From Leptolyngbyaceae cyanobacterium (lineage in GTDB: Bacteria > Cyanobacteriota > Cyanobacteriia > Cyanobacteriales > Aerosakkonemataceae): DNA of 64,000 nucleotides. The stretch lies in contig DATNQN010000010.1 of the NCBI GenBank assembly GCA_036703985.1, positions 1 through 64,000 on the forward strand, read 5' to 3'. The position numbers were made by a program, and so were the translations under genes. The notes under the pieces were generated by a model. The model saw only the letters and a program-made list of their open reading frames with translations. It made no database searches and had not been told where the DNA came from. How positions within the stretch are numbered: position 1 is the stretch's first letter; every line of letters starts with the position of its first letter. This document shows positions 57,369-64,000 of the stretch, one piece after another.

Positions 57369-58520
57369 ATGTTTTCTCGCATCGCCAATTGGTTAGAAAC
57401 TCACTGGGTTGTTCCTGCTTATAGTGGTGGAGTACTGGCTGCTTTTGCGATTTGCTTTTTAGGTTCAGCCATCAATACAATGGCTGGATGGCTTTACGTG
57501 ATTAGTGGGATTAGTTTTGCTTTATTGGGAATCGCAGCTACTTTGCCGATGCGATCGCTAAAAGGAATTCGGGTAAATCGACGGCCCATTCAGCCAGTTA
57601 GTGCGGGCGACCAAATCACCCTGGAATTAGAACTAGAAAACCACGGTTCCCAGCCAAAAACCCTGCTGCAATTTCAAGATATGATTCCCTTTGTATTGGG
57701 TCAGCCAGTGCAAGGAGTCATCGAGTCGATCCCCGCTGGCGAAACTTACCGATGGGTTTATTCTCTCCCTACCGAGCGAAGGGGAGTTTATCGTTGGCAT
57801 ACGGTACAGCTGAGAACTGCTACGCCTTTGGGGTTGTTTTGGTGTCGCCGTCAGCGGGATGCGTTGGCTACGGCGATCGTTTATCCGACTGTTTTACCCC
57901 TCAATATCTGTCCTCTGGTGGATGCAATGGGACAGGAAGAAAGCCCGCAATTCTACAGTCGCGATCGACGCTCCCAAGCCGCCAACGAAAACGTTACGCG
58001 ATCGCTCAGACCTTACCGTTGGGGAGACCCCATCCGCCTCGTCCACTGGCGCACTAGCGCTCGTTACGGCGAACTCCGAGTGCGAGAATTAGAAGTTTTT
58101 ACCGGCGGTCAAGATATTATCATTTGTCTGGACACCGCTAGCCACTGGCAACCAGAAGATTTTGAACAAGCCGTCATTGCCGCCGCTTCCTTATATTTCT
58201 ATGCTTGTCGATGCCAATTGAATGCCAGACTGTGGACTGCGGGTAGCGGTTTATTGCACGGCAATCTGGTAGTATTAGAAACATTAGCATCGATTAACCC
58301 CACAGAAGAAACAGGTGCAAACGCTCCCCCTAATCAGCCCTTAATTTTGCTCACTCAAAACCCTGTAGCAATTAATTCGCTTCCTAACGGTAGTCGCTGG
58401 GTACTTTGGCCATCAAGCTCGTCAATCGATCGGAAAAATGCTCCGAGTGGAGAGTCTCCCGGTATTGTCATTCAACCGGAAAAACCCTTGCAATTTCAAC
58501 TAGAAGCATATTTGAGCTAA
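57369..58520 (+). CDS. DUF58 domain membrane protein
   Basis: 383 residues. Two N-terminal membrane segments (residues 14-34 and 40-60), a beta-rich part, and the DUF58 hallmark RSLRPYRWGDPIRLVHWRTSAR, read in short blocks, followed by a VWA-like fold (DIIICLDTASHW). DUF58 proteins often work with MoxR ATPases and transglutaminase-like proteins; none is adjacent here. Function unknown. Confidence 0.88.
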   Translation: MFSRIANWLETHWVVPAYSGGVLAAFAICFLGSAINTMAGWLYVISGISFALLGIAATLPMRSLKGIRVNRRPIQPVSAGDQITLELELENHGSQPKTLLQFQDMIPFVLGQPVQGVIESIPAGETYRWVYSLPTERRGVYRWHTVQLRTATPLGLFWCRRQRDALATAIVYPTVLPLNICPLVDAMGQEESPQFYSRDRRSQAANENVTRSLRPYRWGDPIRLVHWRTSARYGELRVRELEVFTGGQDIIICLDTASHWQPEDFEQAVIAAASLYFYACRCQLNARLWTAGSGLLHGNLVVLETLASINPTEETGANAPPNQPLILLTQNPVAINSLPNGSRWVLWPSSSSIDRKNAPSGESPGIVIQPEKPLQFQLEAYLS

Positions 58521-58768
58521 ATGACGGGATGATGTAAACTGGGAAAGCCATACTGCTGCCTTACTCGTGCAGTACTACCTTAAAGTATTTATTCTCATAG
58601 ATTTTAGCCAAAAACTTTGTTGCCAAAACTCAAGAATTTGTCTGTTGTATTATCATTAAATTTTCAATCAATATCATAGATAATCGTTATGATTAAAGCC
58701 TGTCTTCTTTGCATAGAAGCCATAGGATAAAATCAAACAATGCCGTCGAGAGAGGAAAGAACGATCGC

Positions 58769-59134
58769 ATGACTCAAACTAAAAACGGAACCACATCTAG
58801 TGACAAGAACCTGGAAGCAATGCGCCAGTTTTCCGAACAATATGCTAAGCGGACAGGTACTTATTTCTGTGTCGATCCTTCAGTAACCGCCGTCGTGATT
58901 GAAGGGCTAGCAAAACATAAAGATGACTTAGGATCTCCCCTGTGTCCTTGCCGTCACTACGAAGACAAAGAAGCAGAAGTAAACGCTGCTTACTGGAACT
59001 GTCCTTGCGTTCCCATGCGCGAACGCAAAGAATGCCATTGTATGTTGTTTTTAACCGAAGATAACGATTTCGCCGGCCAAAGCCAAGAAATTTCCATCGA
59101 GGAAATAAAAGCCGTTCGAGACAGCATGGCATAA
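58769..59134 (+). CDS. ftrC: Ferredoxin:thioredoxin reductase catalytic subunit
   Basis: Passes electrons from photosystem I-reduced ferredoxin to thioredoxins through a [4Fe-4S] cluster and an active-site disulfide. 121 residues; cysteines at 59, 61, 78, 80, 89 and 91 (CPC, CPC, CHC) plus a non-canonical Cys34. The start is the ATG after AGAGGAAAG; an upstream start would add 20 unrelated residues. Often also written ftrB. The variable subunit is not in the window. Confidence 0.97.
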   Translation: MTQTKNGTTSSDKNLEAMRQFSEQYAKRTGTYFCVDPSVTAVVIEGLAKHKDDLGSPLCPCRHYEDKEAEVNAAYWNCPCVPMRERKECHCMLFLTEDNDFAGQSQEISIEEIKAVRDSMA

Positions 59135-59218
59135 GTTGTCATTTGTCATTTGTCATTTGTCATTTGGCTAGATTACTTCTTTTACTAATGACTAATGACT
59201 GATGACTAATGACAAATA
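59135..59218. repeat. Inverted arrays of GTCATTT heptamers
   Basis: Four GTCATTT units directly after ftrC, then a short spacer and inverted units ACTAATG/AATGACA. The arrays can pair as a long imperfect hairpin and may terminate ftrC transcripts. Same heptamer type as after dnaK. Confidence 0.75.
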
Positions 59219-59239
59219 ATATTTAATATTTAAATTTGC

Positions 59240-59653
59240 ATGACGAAAGAATCAACGGAAGCATTTTGGCAAGGCGTAGCACAATTTAATAATGGAGAAT
59301 ACTACGCTTGCCACGATACCTTAGAAGCTTTGTGGATGGATTCAATAGAGCCTGAAAAAACTTTTTATCAGGGAATTTTACAAATAGCCGTCGCGCTTTA
59401 TCATTTGGGTAATCAAAACTGGCGAGGTGCAGTAACTCTATTGGGAGAAGGTATCAATCGGTTGCGCTACTATCAACCAGATTACGCGGAAATAGATGTT
59501 GACCGATTAATTACAGACAGTTGGCAATTGTTGAATGCTTTACAACAATTTAGCGCCACCGATTTAAGCGAATTTGTCGAAAATTTGAAGCTCAATCAAA
59601 ACCAAACTTTATCTTTACCAAAAATAGTAAAACTTACCGATACTTTTGATTGA
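59240..59653 (+). CDS. DUF309 domain protein
   Basis: 137 residues, all-helical. FWQGVAQFNNGEYYACHDTLEALW and FYQGILQIAVALYHL in adjoining blocks are the DUF309 signature (His and Glu of HDTLEALW and a hydrophobic helix pair). Cytoplasmic, role unknown. Follows ftrC on the same strand after the heptamer array. Confidence 0.9.
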   Translation: MTKESTEAFWQGVAQFNNGEYYACHDTLEALWMDSIEPEKTFYQGILQIAVALYHLGNQNWRGAVTLLGEGINRLRYYQPDYAEIDVDRLITDSWQLLNALQQFSATDLSEFVENLKLNQNQTLSLPKIVKLTDTFD

Positions 59654-59716
59654 TGCTATCTAATAGCTTCGATTTCAATTGCTACCTCAAGCGATAGTTT
59701 AAAAAAACCATCGAGC

Positions 59717-60094
59717 CTACACCACATCAAGAGCGTGTTGCTTCAATTCATCAAAAGAAACATATTCCAAAGCAGACGGATGAGTAGCTGATAAAACCAC
59801 TGGAGGAGCAACCCCAGCATCCAATGCTTCCTTCCATCGCGAAGCACACAAGCACCAACGATCCCCAGGCTTCAAACCAGGAAAATTAAACATCGGAATT
59901 GGCGTACTCAAATCATTACCTTTAGCCTTAGTAAATGCCAAAAATTCTTCAGTTACTTGAGCGCAGACGACATGAGCGCCAAAATCACCCGCTCCCGTGT
60001 TACATTTACCATCGCGATAAAATCCCGTGATGGGAGAAGTGCAGCAAATTTCTAATTCTCCTCCCAGGACGTTTCTAGCACCAGCCATAACCAT
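59717..60094 (-). CDS. DUF2237 family protein
   Basis: 125 residues. NVLGGELEICCTSPITGFYRDG, then HVVCAQVTEEFLAFTKAKGNDLSTP and FPGLKPGDRWCLCASRW, each read in parts, are the conserved DUF2237 blocks. Five cysteines (CC, VC, CLC) and a CNTG loop suggest a metal or redox role but none is known. The start may be the first or third codon (both ATG). About 70 bases after the Spx/ArsC-like gene on the same strand. Confidence 0.88.
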   Translation of the reverse strand: MVMAGARNVLGGELEICCTSPITGFYRDGKCNTGAGDFGAHVVCAQVTEEFLAFTKAKGNDLSTPIPMFNFPGLKPGDRWCLCASRWKEALDAGVAPPVVLSATHPSALEYVSFDELKQHALDVV

Positions 60095-60164
60095 TTGCGT
60101 AATTGACTTTCTATTTGTAGGTTACATTACTTGTTAAAATTATGACAATCATTTTCTAGATAAT

Positions 60165-60521
60165 TTATAGACCTAACCTTTCTAAGATTACCTCTTCTTT
60201 TGCTCGAAAACCTGCCAACACCGCCGTACCATCTTTAACGAAAAGTGGCCGTTTTAAGAGCATCGCATCTTTCGCAAAAGCGTCAATCCATTCTTCATCT
60301 GTCCAATCATTTTTCTCTTCCCCCAAAGCGCGATAAGATTGACCCGAGGTATTTCGCATTGGTTTATTTCCTAAAGCTTTTACCCAATTTTGCACCATTT
60401 CGCGAGTAGGTGGGTTTTCTTTAGTATTGATAAATTCATACTGAGCGCCGTTATCGTCCAACCATTTAAGAGCTTTCTTACAAGTTCCGCAATTGGGGAT
60501 TCCGTAAACTAAAATTGACAT
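60165..60521 (-). CDS. Spx/ArsC-like thioredoxin-fold protein
   Basis: 118 residues. CGTC (Cys11, Cys14) redox motif at the end of strand 1 in YGIPNCGTCKKAL, then EFINTKENPPT, LGNKPMRNTSG and RPLFVKDG. The ArsC/Spx/YffB family includes arsenate reductases and the regulator Spx; the second motif for arsenate (RTKE or similar) is not evident, so I leave the role open. Minus-strand pair with the DUF2237 gene. Confidence 0.87.
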   Translation of the reverse strand: MSILVYGIPNCGTCKKALKWLDDNGAQYEFINTKENPPTREMVQNWVKALGNKPMRNTSGQSYRALGEEKNDWTDEEWIDAFAKDAMLLKRPLFVKDGTAVLAGFRAKEEVILERLGL

Positions 60522-60839
60522 CGTGTTAAAGGATGAAGGATAAAGGGTGAAGGATAAAGTTAGAATTCGAGAGAGAGAAAATTATTATCCCATTTTTCCA
60601 TCCCCCCATCCCACCGCACTCGCTTATCTATCACCCCCAGGAGACTCCCGCCAAGCTTCGCTGTGGCAGTGAGAGCAGTCGAGTTAAGTTGATACATAAT
60701 ATTAATAACTTGTCAATAGTATATTTAGGGATGCAGTCAACCCAAGAAAGGGTAAACTACCAAGAGAACTATCTCGATCGCATTTGAGTCTTAACTGTTG
60801 TCTAAAATTCAGCTTGAAGTTGTGAAGCTTGCACGATTC
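60522..60839. other. Spacer upstream of lptA-like gene
   Basis: Contains the bipartite repeat copy 4 (about 60527-60615), then GGGAGACTCCC, a near-palindrome at about 60640-60650. The last ~100 bases hold the promoter and leader of the lptA-like gene. Confidence 0.45.
60527..60615 (+). repeat. Bipartite dispersed repeat, copy 4
   Basis: GGATGAAGGATAAA/GGGTGAAGGAT units, an AT-rich part, then TCCATCCCCCCATCCC. More diverged than the copies at 50225 and 57262. Confidence 0.6.
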
Positions 60840-61352
60840 ATGATGCCTGCCGTTCGATTACCAAATGTTTGGCTGAGTCGCTTGGGACTAACCTTGATGT
60901 TCCCAGCGGCTTTAATAGGTACTTTAGCAGTCGTACCTCAACCAGAAAGCGCCAAAGCGCAAACCCCTGCGGATGGTCGCCCCTTAACAGTCCGTTCTGA
61001 CATCCAAGAAGCAGATCAAAAAACAGGCGTGATCACTGCACGAGGGAACGTGCAGCTTTGGTATCCCGCCCGTCAAATTCAAGCCACTGCCGCCCAAGCC
61101 CAGTATTACAGCAGAGAACGGCGCATTGTTTTAACTGGCAACGTTTACATATTGCAGCAAGGCAACAGCATTCGCGGCGAACAAGTAGTTTATCTGATCG
61201 ATGAAGGTAAATTTATTGCCCAACCTCAACCAAATCGACAAGTCGAATCTATTTATATCGTTACTGACCCAAACGTCCCAGCACAACCACCACGACCACC
61301 GCAAGTGCCTGGTTTGAGAACGCCTACTCCTTCCCGCCCTAACTCGCGTTAG
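60840..61352 (+). CDS. lptA: LptA/OstA-like periplasmic protein
   Basis: 170 residues. Signal-like N-terminus with hydrophobic stretch LGLTLMFPAALIGTLAVV and a candidate cleavage site after SAKA. The mature part is an OstA/LptA beta-jellyroll: TVRSDIQEADQKTGVITARG, NVQLWY, RRIVLTGNVYILQQGNSI and VVYLIDEG in order, which bridges the periplasm for lipopolysaccharide-type lipids. The C-terminal tail is Pro/Arg-rich. The start codon is uncertain among ATG 60840, ATG 60843 and GTG 60822. Followed after 61 bases by lptB. Confidence 0.88.
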   Translation: MMPAVRLPNVWLSRLGLTLMFPAALIGTLAVVPQPESAKAQTPADGRPLTVRSDIQEADQKTGVITARGNVQLWYPARQIQATAAQAQYYSRERRIVLTGNVYILQQGNSIRGEQVVYLIDEGKFIAQPQPNRQVESIYIVTDPNVPAQPPRPPQVPGLRTPTPSRPNSR

Positions 61353-61413
61353 TTGTAAGTGCTAAAATCAAGCCACTTTTCATGACCCAGCATCGCTGTG
61401 GGGAGGATTCGGC

Positions 61414-62142
61414 GTGAAAATTGTTTTGGAAAATATTCACAAATCTTACGGCAAGCGCCTGATTGTCAATCGAGTAAACCTCTCTGTTGGCCAAGGGGAA
61501 GTAGTCGGACTACTTGGCCCAAACGGGGCTGGGAAAACTACCACTTTCTACATTGCCACGGGTTTAGAGAAACCGAATCAGGGTACGGTTTGGCTGGATG
61601 ACTTAGATATCACCGAGATACCAATTCATCAAAGGGCGAGATTAGGCATCGGATATCTAGCCCAAGAAGCCAGTATTTTTCGCAATTTAACCGTGCAGGA
61701 AAATATCTTGCTGGTGTTGGAACAAACTAATGTACCTCCTAGAGAAAGAAAGGCACGCATTCAGGAATTGTTGCAGGATTTTCGTTTGGAAAGAGTTGCC
61801 CATACGAAAGGCATTTTAGTTTCTGGGGGAGAAAGGCGACGCACTGAATTAGCGAGGGCGTTAGCGGCAGGAAAAGATGGCCCGAAATTTTTGTTTTTAG
61901 ATGAACCGTTTGCTGGTGTTGACCCGATTGCGGTGGCGGAAATCCAGGAAATTGTGGCGCAGTTGCGCGATCGTCAAATTGGTATCTTAATCACAGATCA
62001 TAACGTTCGAGAAACCCTCGCCATCACAGACCGGGCTTACATCATGCGAGACGGACAAATTTTAGCTTCAGGCAGTGCAGACGAACTCTACAGCAATCCG
62101 CTAGTAAGGCAATACTATTTGGGAGATAACTTTCAAATTTGA
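61414..62142 (+). CDS. lptB: LPS-type lipid export ATPase
   Basis: 242 residues; ABC ATPase of the Lpt bridge. Walker A GPNGAGKTT with Lys41, Q-loop LAQEASIF, signature LVSGGERRRTELARAL, Walker B FLFLDEPFAGVD, switch ITDHNVRE. GTG start 7 bases after GGGAGGA. Works with the LptF/G-type permease encoded 150 bases downstream and the LptA-like protein before it. Confidence 0.96.
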   Translation: MKIVLENIHKSYGKRLIVNRVNLSVGQGEVVGLLGPNGAGKTTTFYIATGLEKPNQGTVWLDDLDITEIPIHQRARLGIGYLAQEASIFRNLTVQENILLVLEQTNVPPRERKARIQELLQDFRLERVAHTKGILVSGGERRRTELARALAAGKDGPKFLFLDEPFAGVDPIAVAEIQEIVAQLRDRQIGILITDHNVRETLAITDRAYIMRDGQILASGSADELYSNPLVRQYYLGDNFQI

Positions 62143-62289
62143 AATAGAATTCAGGATTCAGAAGTTTTATATTTCCTAACTCTCTTTATCACTTATAGTA
62201 TTTCTATAATGAAAAGTTCATAATTTTTTATAAATAAAGTTGAAATAGCGATCCTTCAGACTTCATCCTTCATACTTCATCCTTATATT

Positions 62290-63456
62290 ATGCTCAAATC
62301 ATTGAAGTTTTCCTTTCCGGTCTTTTCGTTGTTCGGCATTTCGGTGATGGATCGCTACCTGATCGGGGAGTTGATCGGGCCATTTGTATTTGGCGTGGGA
62401 GTTTTTTCTTCATTGGGAGTTGCGATCGGTAGTTTATTCGATTTAATGCGAAAAATCACCGAAGCAGCCCTACCAATAGAAGTAGCAGCCAAAGTATCCC
62501 TGTTGCAAATGCCTTTATTCATATTTTATGCCTTGCCAATGGGGATGCTGCTAGCCGCCTTGCTTACCTACAGTCGCCTGTCTAGCGATAGCGAACTAAT
62601 TGCCCTGCGTAGCTGTGGAGTCAGTATCTATCGGTTGATCCTGCCTGCATTGATTATGAGCATAATCGTCACTGCGATCGCCTTTTTATTTAACGAGTGG
62701 GTAGTACCCGCATCCAAATACGAAGCTACGCTCACTCTCCAAAAAGCCCTCAATCAAGAACAAAAAAATTATCAAGAAAGCAATATTATTTATCCCGAAT
62801 ACGGCACGATTAAAAAAGACAATGGCGAAGAAACAGAAATTTTAAGCCGATTGTTTTATGCCGAACAATTTGACGGCGCAGTAATGAAAAACCTGACGAT
62901 TTTGGATCGATCGCAAACCGGAATGAATCAAATTGTCGTATCCGAATCGGCAGTTTGGAACCCCCAACAAAATAACTGGGATTTTTTTAACGGCACGATT
63001 TATTTAGTCTCATCTGATAGTTCGTACCGCAATATTTTACGATTTGAACATCATCAATTACAACTGCCCCGCACCCCTTTAGATTTTGCTCAAAAGCGCC
63101 GCGACTATCCAGAAATGAACATCTTACAAGCGCGAGAAGAATTAAAATTAGCTCAATTGAGCAACGATACCAAAAGAATTCGCAAACTTTTAATTCGCAT
63201 TCATCAAAAAATAGCCTTACCTTTTGCTTGTTTGGCATTTGGCTTAGTAGGGGCTATTTTAGGATGTAGACCGCAACGAACTAACAAAGCCACTGGTTTT
63301 GGCGTAAGCGTACTGGTGATTTTTGCTTACTATTTATTAATGTCAATGGGAGATGCACTTGGTTTGAGCGCGGTAATTCCTGCTTGGTTAGCCGCTTGGT
63401 TACCCAACATTTTTGGCTTGGGAGTTGGCAGTTTGCTGTTAATCAGGATGTCCTAA
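62290..63456 (+). CDS. LptF/LptG family permease
   Basis: 388 residues. Membrane segments near the N-terminus (about 30-120, three helices) and C-terminus (from about 305, three helices) with a periplasmic beta-jellyroll domain between, the LptF/G layout. DRYLIGELIGPFVFGVG begins the first transmembrane helix. Cyanobacteria often have a single LptF/G homologue that pairs with itself. Extracts lipids from the plasma membrane for the outer membrane. The 147-base gap to lptB contains TTCATCC repeat units. Confidence 0.93.
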   Translation: MLKSLKFSFPVFSLFGISVMDRYLIGELIGPFVFGVGVFSSLGVAIGSLFDLMRKITEAALPIEVAAKVSLLQMPLFIFYALPMGMLLAALLTYSRLSSDSELIALRSCGVSIYRLILPALIMSIIVTAIAFLFNEWVVPASKYEATLTLQKALNQEQKNYQESNIIYPEYGTIKKDNGEETEILSRLFYAEQFDGAVMKNLTILDRSQTGMNQIVVSESAVWNPQQNNWDFFNGTIYLVSSDSSYRNILRFEHHQLQLPRTPLDFAQKRRDYPEMNILQAREELKLAQLSNDTKRIRKLLIRIHQKIALPFACLAFGLVGAILGCRPQRTNKATGFGVSVLVIFAYYLLMSMGDALGLSAVIPAWLAAWLPNIFGLGVGSLLLIRMS

Positions 63457-63571
63457 TCAAGAACAATAGGTGAATTTTTCCTAAAAAAAATGGAAGTTAA
63501 TAGCAAAGCAAGTTATTCTAAACAGTAGAAGCATCTATCTTGCTGGTCAATAGTTCATCCGGACTCCTGCC

Positions 63572-64000
63572 ATGTCACCTTCTCCCGTACCCCCCGCCCG
63601 CTTCCGGTATTTAAAAGCACGGTTAAGACCTCTCACAAAGCCAATATTCTGGGGAAGCATCACAGTACTGTCTCTAGGTGGCGCATTGACTTGGGCATAC
63701 TTCAACCACCCAGAATGGCTGGCGTTGACGGACAACCAGCAAAATTCTCTTAATGCTGATAATCAGCCAGATATTTCCCAAGAAGATCAGTCAATAGGGG
63801 CTGATATCGATCGTCTATGGGTATTAGAAAAGGATATAGCTGAAGTAGATCCTATTCAAGTGATTCCTAATACTTCATCTAAGCAAAATACTTTTTTAGA
63901 TGAAGTGATGAAAAAAAGGCAAGATGGCGAGAGCAATAAATTACCGAGTTTATCGGTAGATAAATTATTGTCAGAGCAAAGCATTGCCAACCCCTTTGCC
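63572..64000 (+). CDS. Membrane-anchored protein, partial (cut at window end)
   Basis: Open for 143 codons to the last base, so the C-terminus is missing. Starts MSPSPVPPARFRYLKAR, one membrane helix at about 28-48 (PIFWGSITVLSLGGALTWAYF), then an acidic, helical periplasmic or cytoplasmic part with DIDRLWVLEKDIAEVDPI and SLSVDKLLSEQ. No family recognised. About 115 bases after the LptF/G gene on the same strand, so it may belong to that unit. Confidence 0.7.
   Translation, partial: MSPSPVPPARFRYLKARLRPLTKPIFWGSITVLSLGGALTWAYFNHPEWLALTDNQQNSLNADNQPDISQEDQSIGADIDRLWVLEKDIAEVDPIQVIPNTSSKQNTFLDEVMKKRQDGESNKLPSLSVDKLLSEQSIANPFA

Noticed and set aside
63547-63735. 62-codon minus-strand frame near the window end
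   Set aside because: It is antisense to the start of the partial membrane-anchored gene, which has a better frame open to the window edge.

Overview
This window is chromosomal DNA from a cyanobacterium, probably a filamentous one. The evidence is the very frequent HIP1 octamer GCGATCGC, plant-type photosynthesis-related genes (catalytic subunit of ferredoxin:thioredoxin reductase, a CYP38/TLP40-like lumenal cyclophilin, a UbiA prenyltransferase for plastoquinone), and the abundant short palindromic and heptameric repeats typical of large cyanobacterial genomes. No rRNA, tRNA, CRISPR array, complete insertion sequence or prophage was found. Most of the window is ordinary core genome with short operons; accessory material sits between the core genes.

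Layout. 0-5 kb: an AarF/UbiB kinase-like protein, a coiled-coil protein and an NCS2-type permease. 5-10 kb: a 1 kb AT-rich spacer with a MITE-like element, then a 1,333-residue multicopper oxidase fused to FG-GAP and RTX calcium-binding repeats. 10-13 kb: a hybrid sensory cluster (cyanobacteriochrome-like GAF histidine kinase plus two single-domain response regulators). 13.5-24 kb: dus, a Uma2 protein, a broken DMT transporter, an Rpn-family protein, dnaK, an acetoacetate decarboxylase-like protein with a membrane methyltransferase, a radical SAM enzyme and a DUF3754 membrane protein. 24-31 kb: a VapBC-like pair, proS, an O-antigen ligase-like protein, a DUF2993 protein and a membrane-anchored cytochrome P450. 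31-37 kb: a GerMN protein, ArsR regulator, efp-accB, a cyclophilin, an ICMT-like protein and a small membrane protein. 37-42 kb: an HD-like protein, an overlapping STAS-like/PIN pair, thiL and a secreted GerMN-like protein. 42-49 kb: a 1,979-residue modular RTX/lipase protein bracketed by palindromes, with a truncated relative of the downstream SLOG-type gene on its upstream side. 49-64 kb: plqA-like ubiA, ppx, a DUF2887 protein, an MlaE permease, a YdcF protein, a PilT-like ATPase, DUF58, ftrC, DUF309, DUF2237, an Spx/ArsC protein, then the envelope-lipid cluster lptA-lptB-lptF/G and the start of one more membrane protein cut by the window edge.

How the genes work together. Clear functional groups are the sensor kinase with two receivers, efp-accB, the lptA-lptB-lptF/G set for outer-membrane lipid export (with a separate MlaE permease for lipid trafficking), and two small toxin-antitoxin-like modules. 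The two giant RTX proteins have no signal peptide and are probably exported by a type I system that is not encoded here.

Most interesting signals: four copies of one AAACCCGG palindrome that fall only around the two giant RTX genes, one upstream and one downstream of each; the truncated SLOG-type relative left of the second giant gene; the STAS-like/PIN overlapping pair next to an HD-like gene; a perfect 16-bp hairpin at the end of a 33-codon mini-ORF; and a bipartite dispersed repeat (GGATGAAG array, AT-rich core, CCCCATC array) present at four places.
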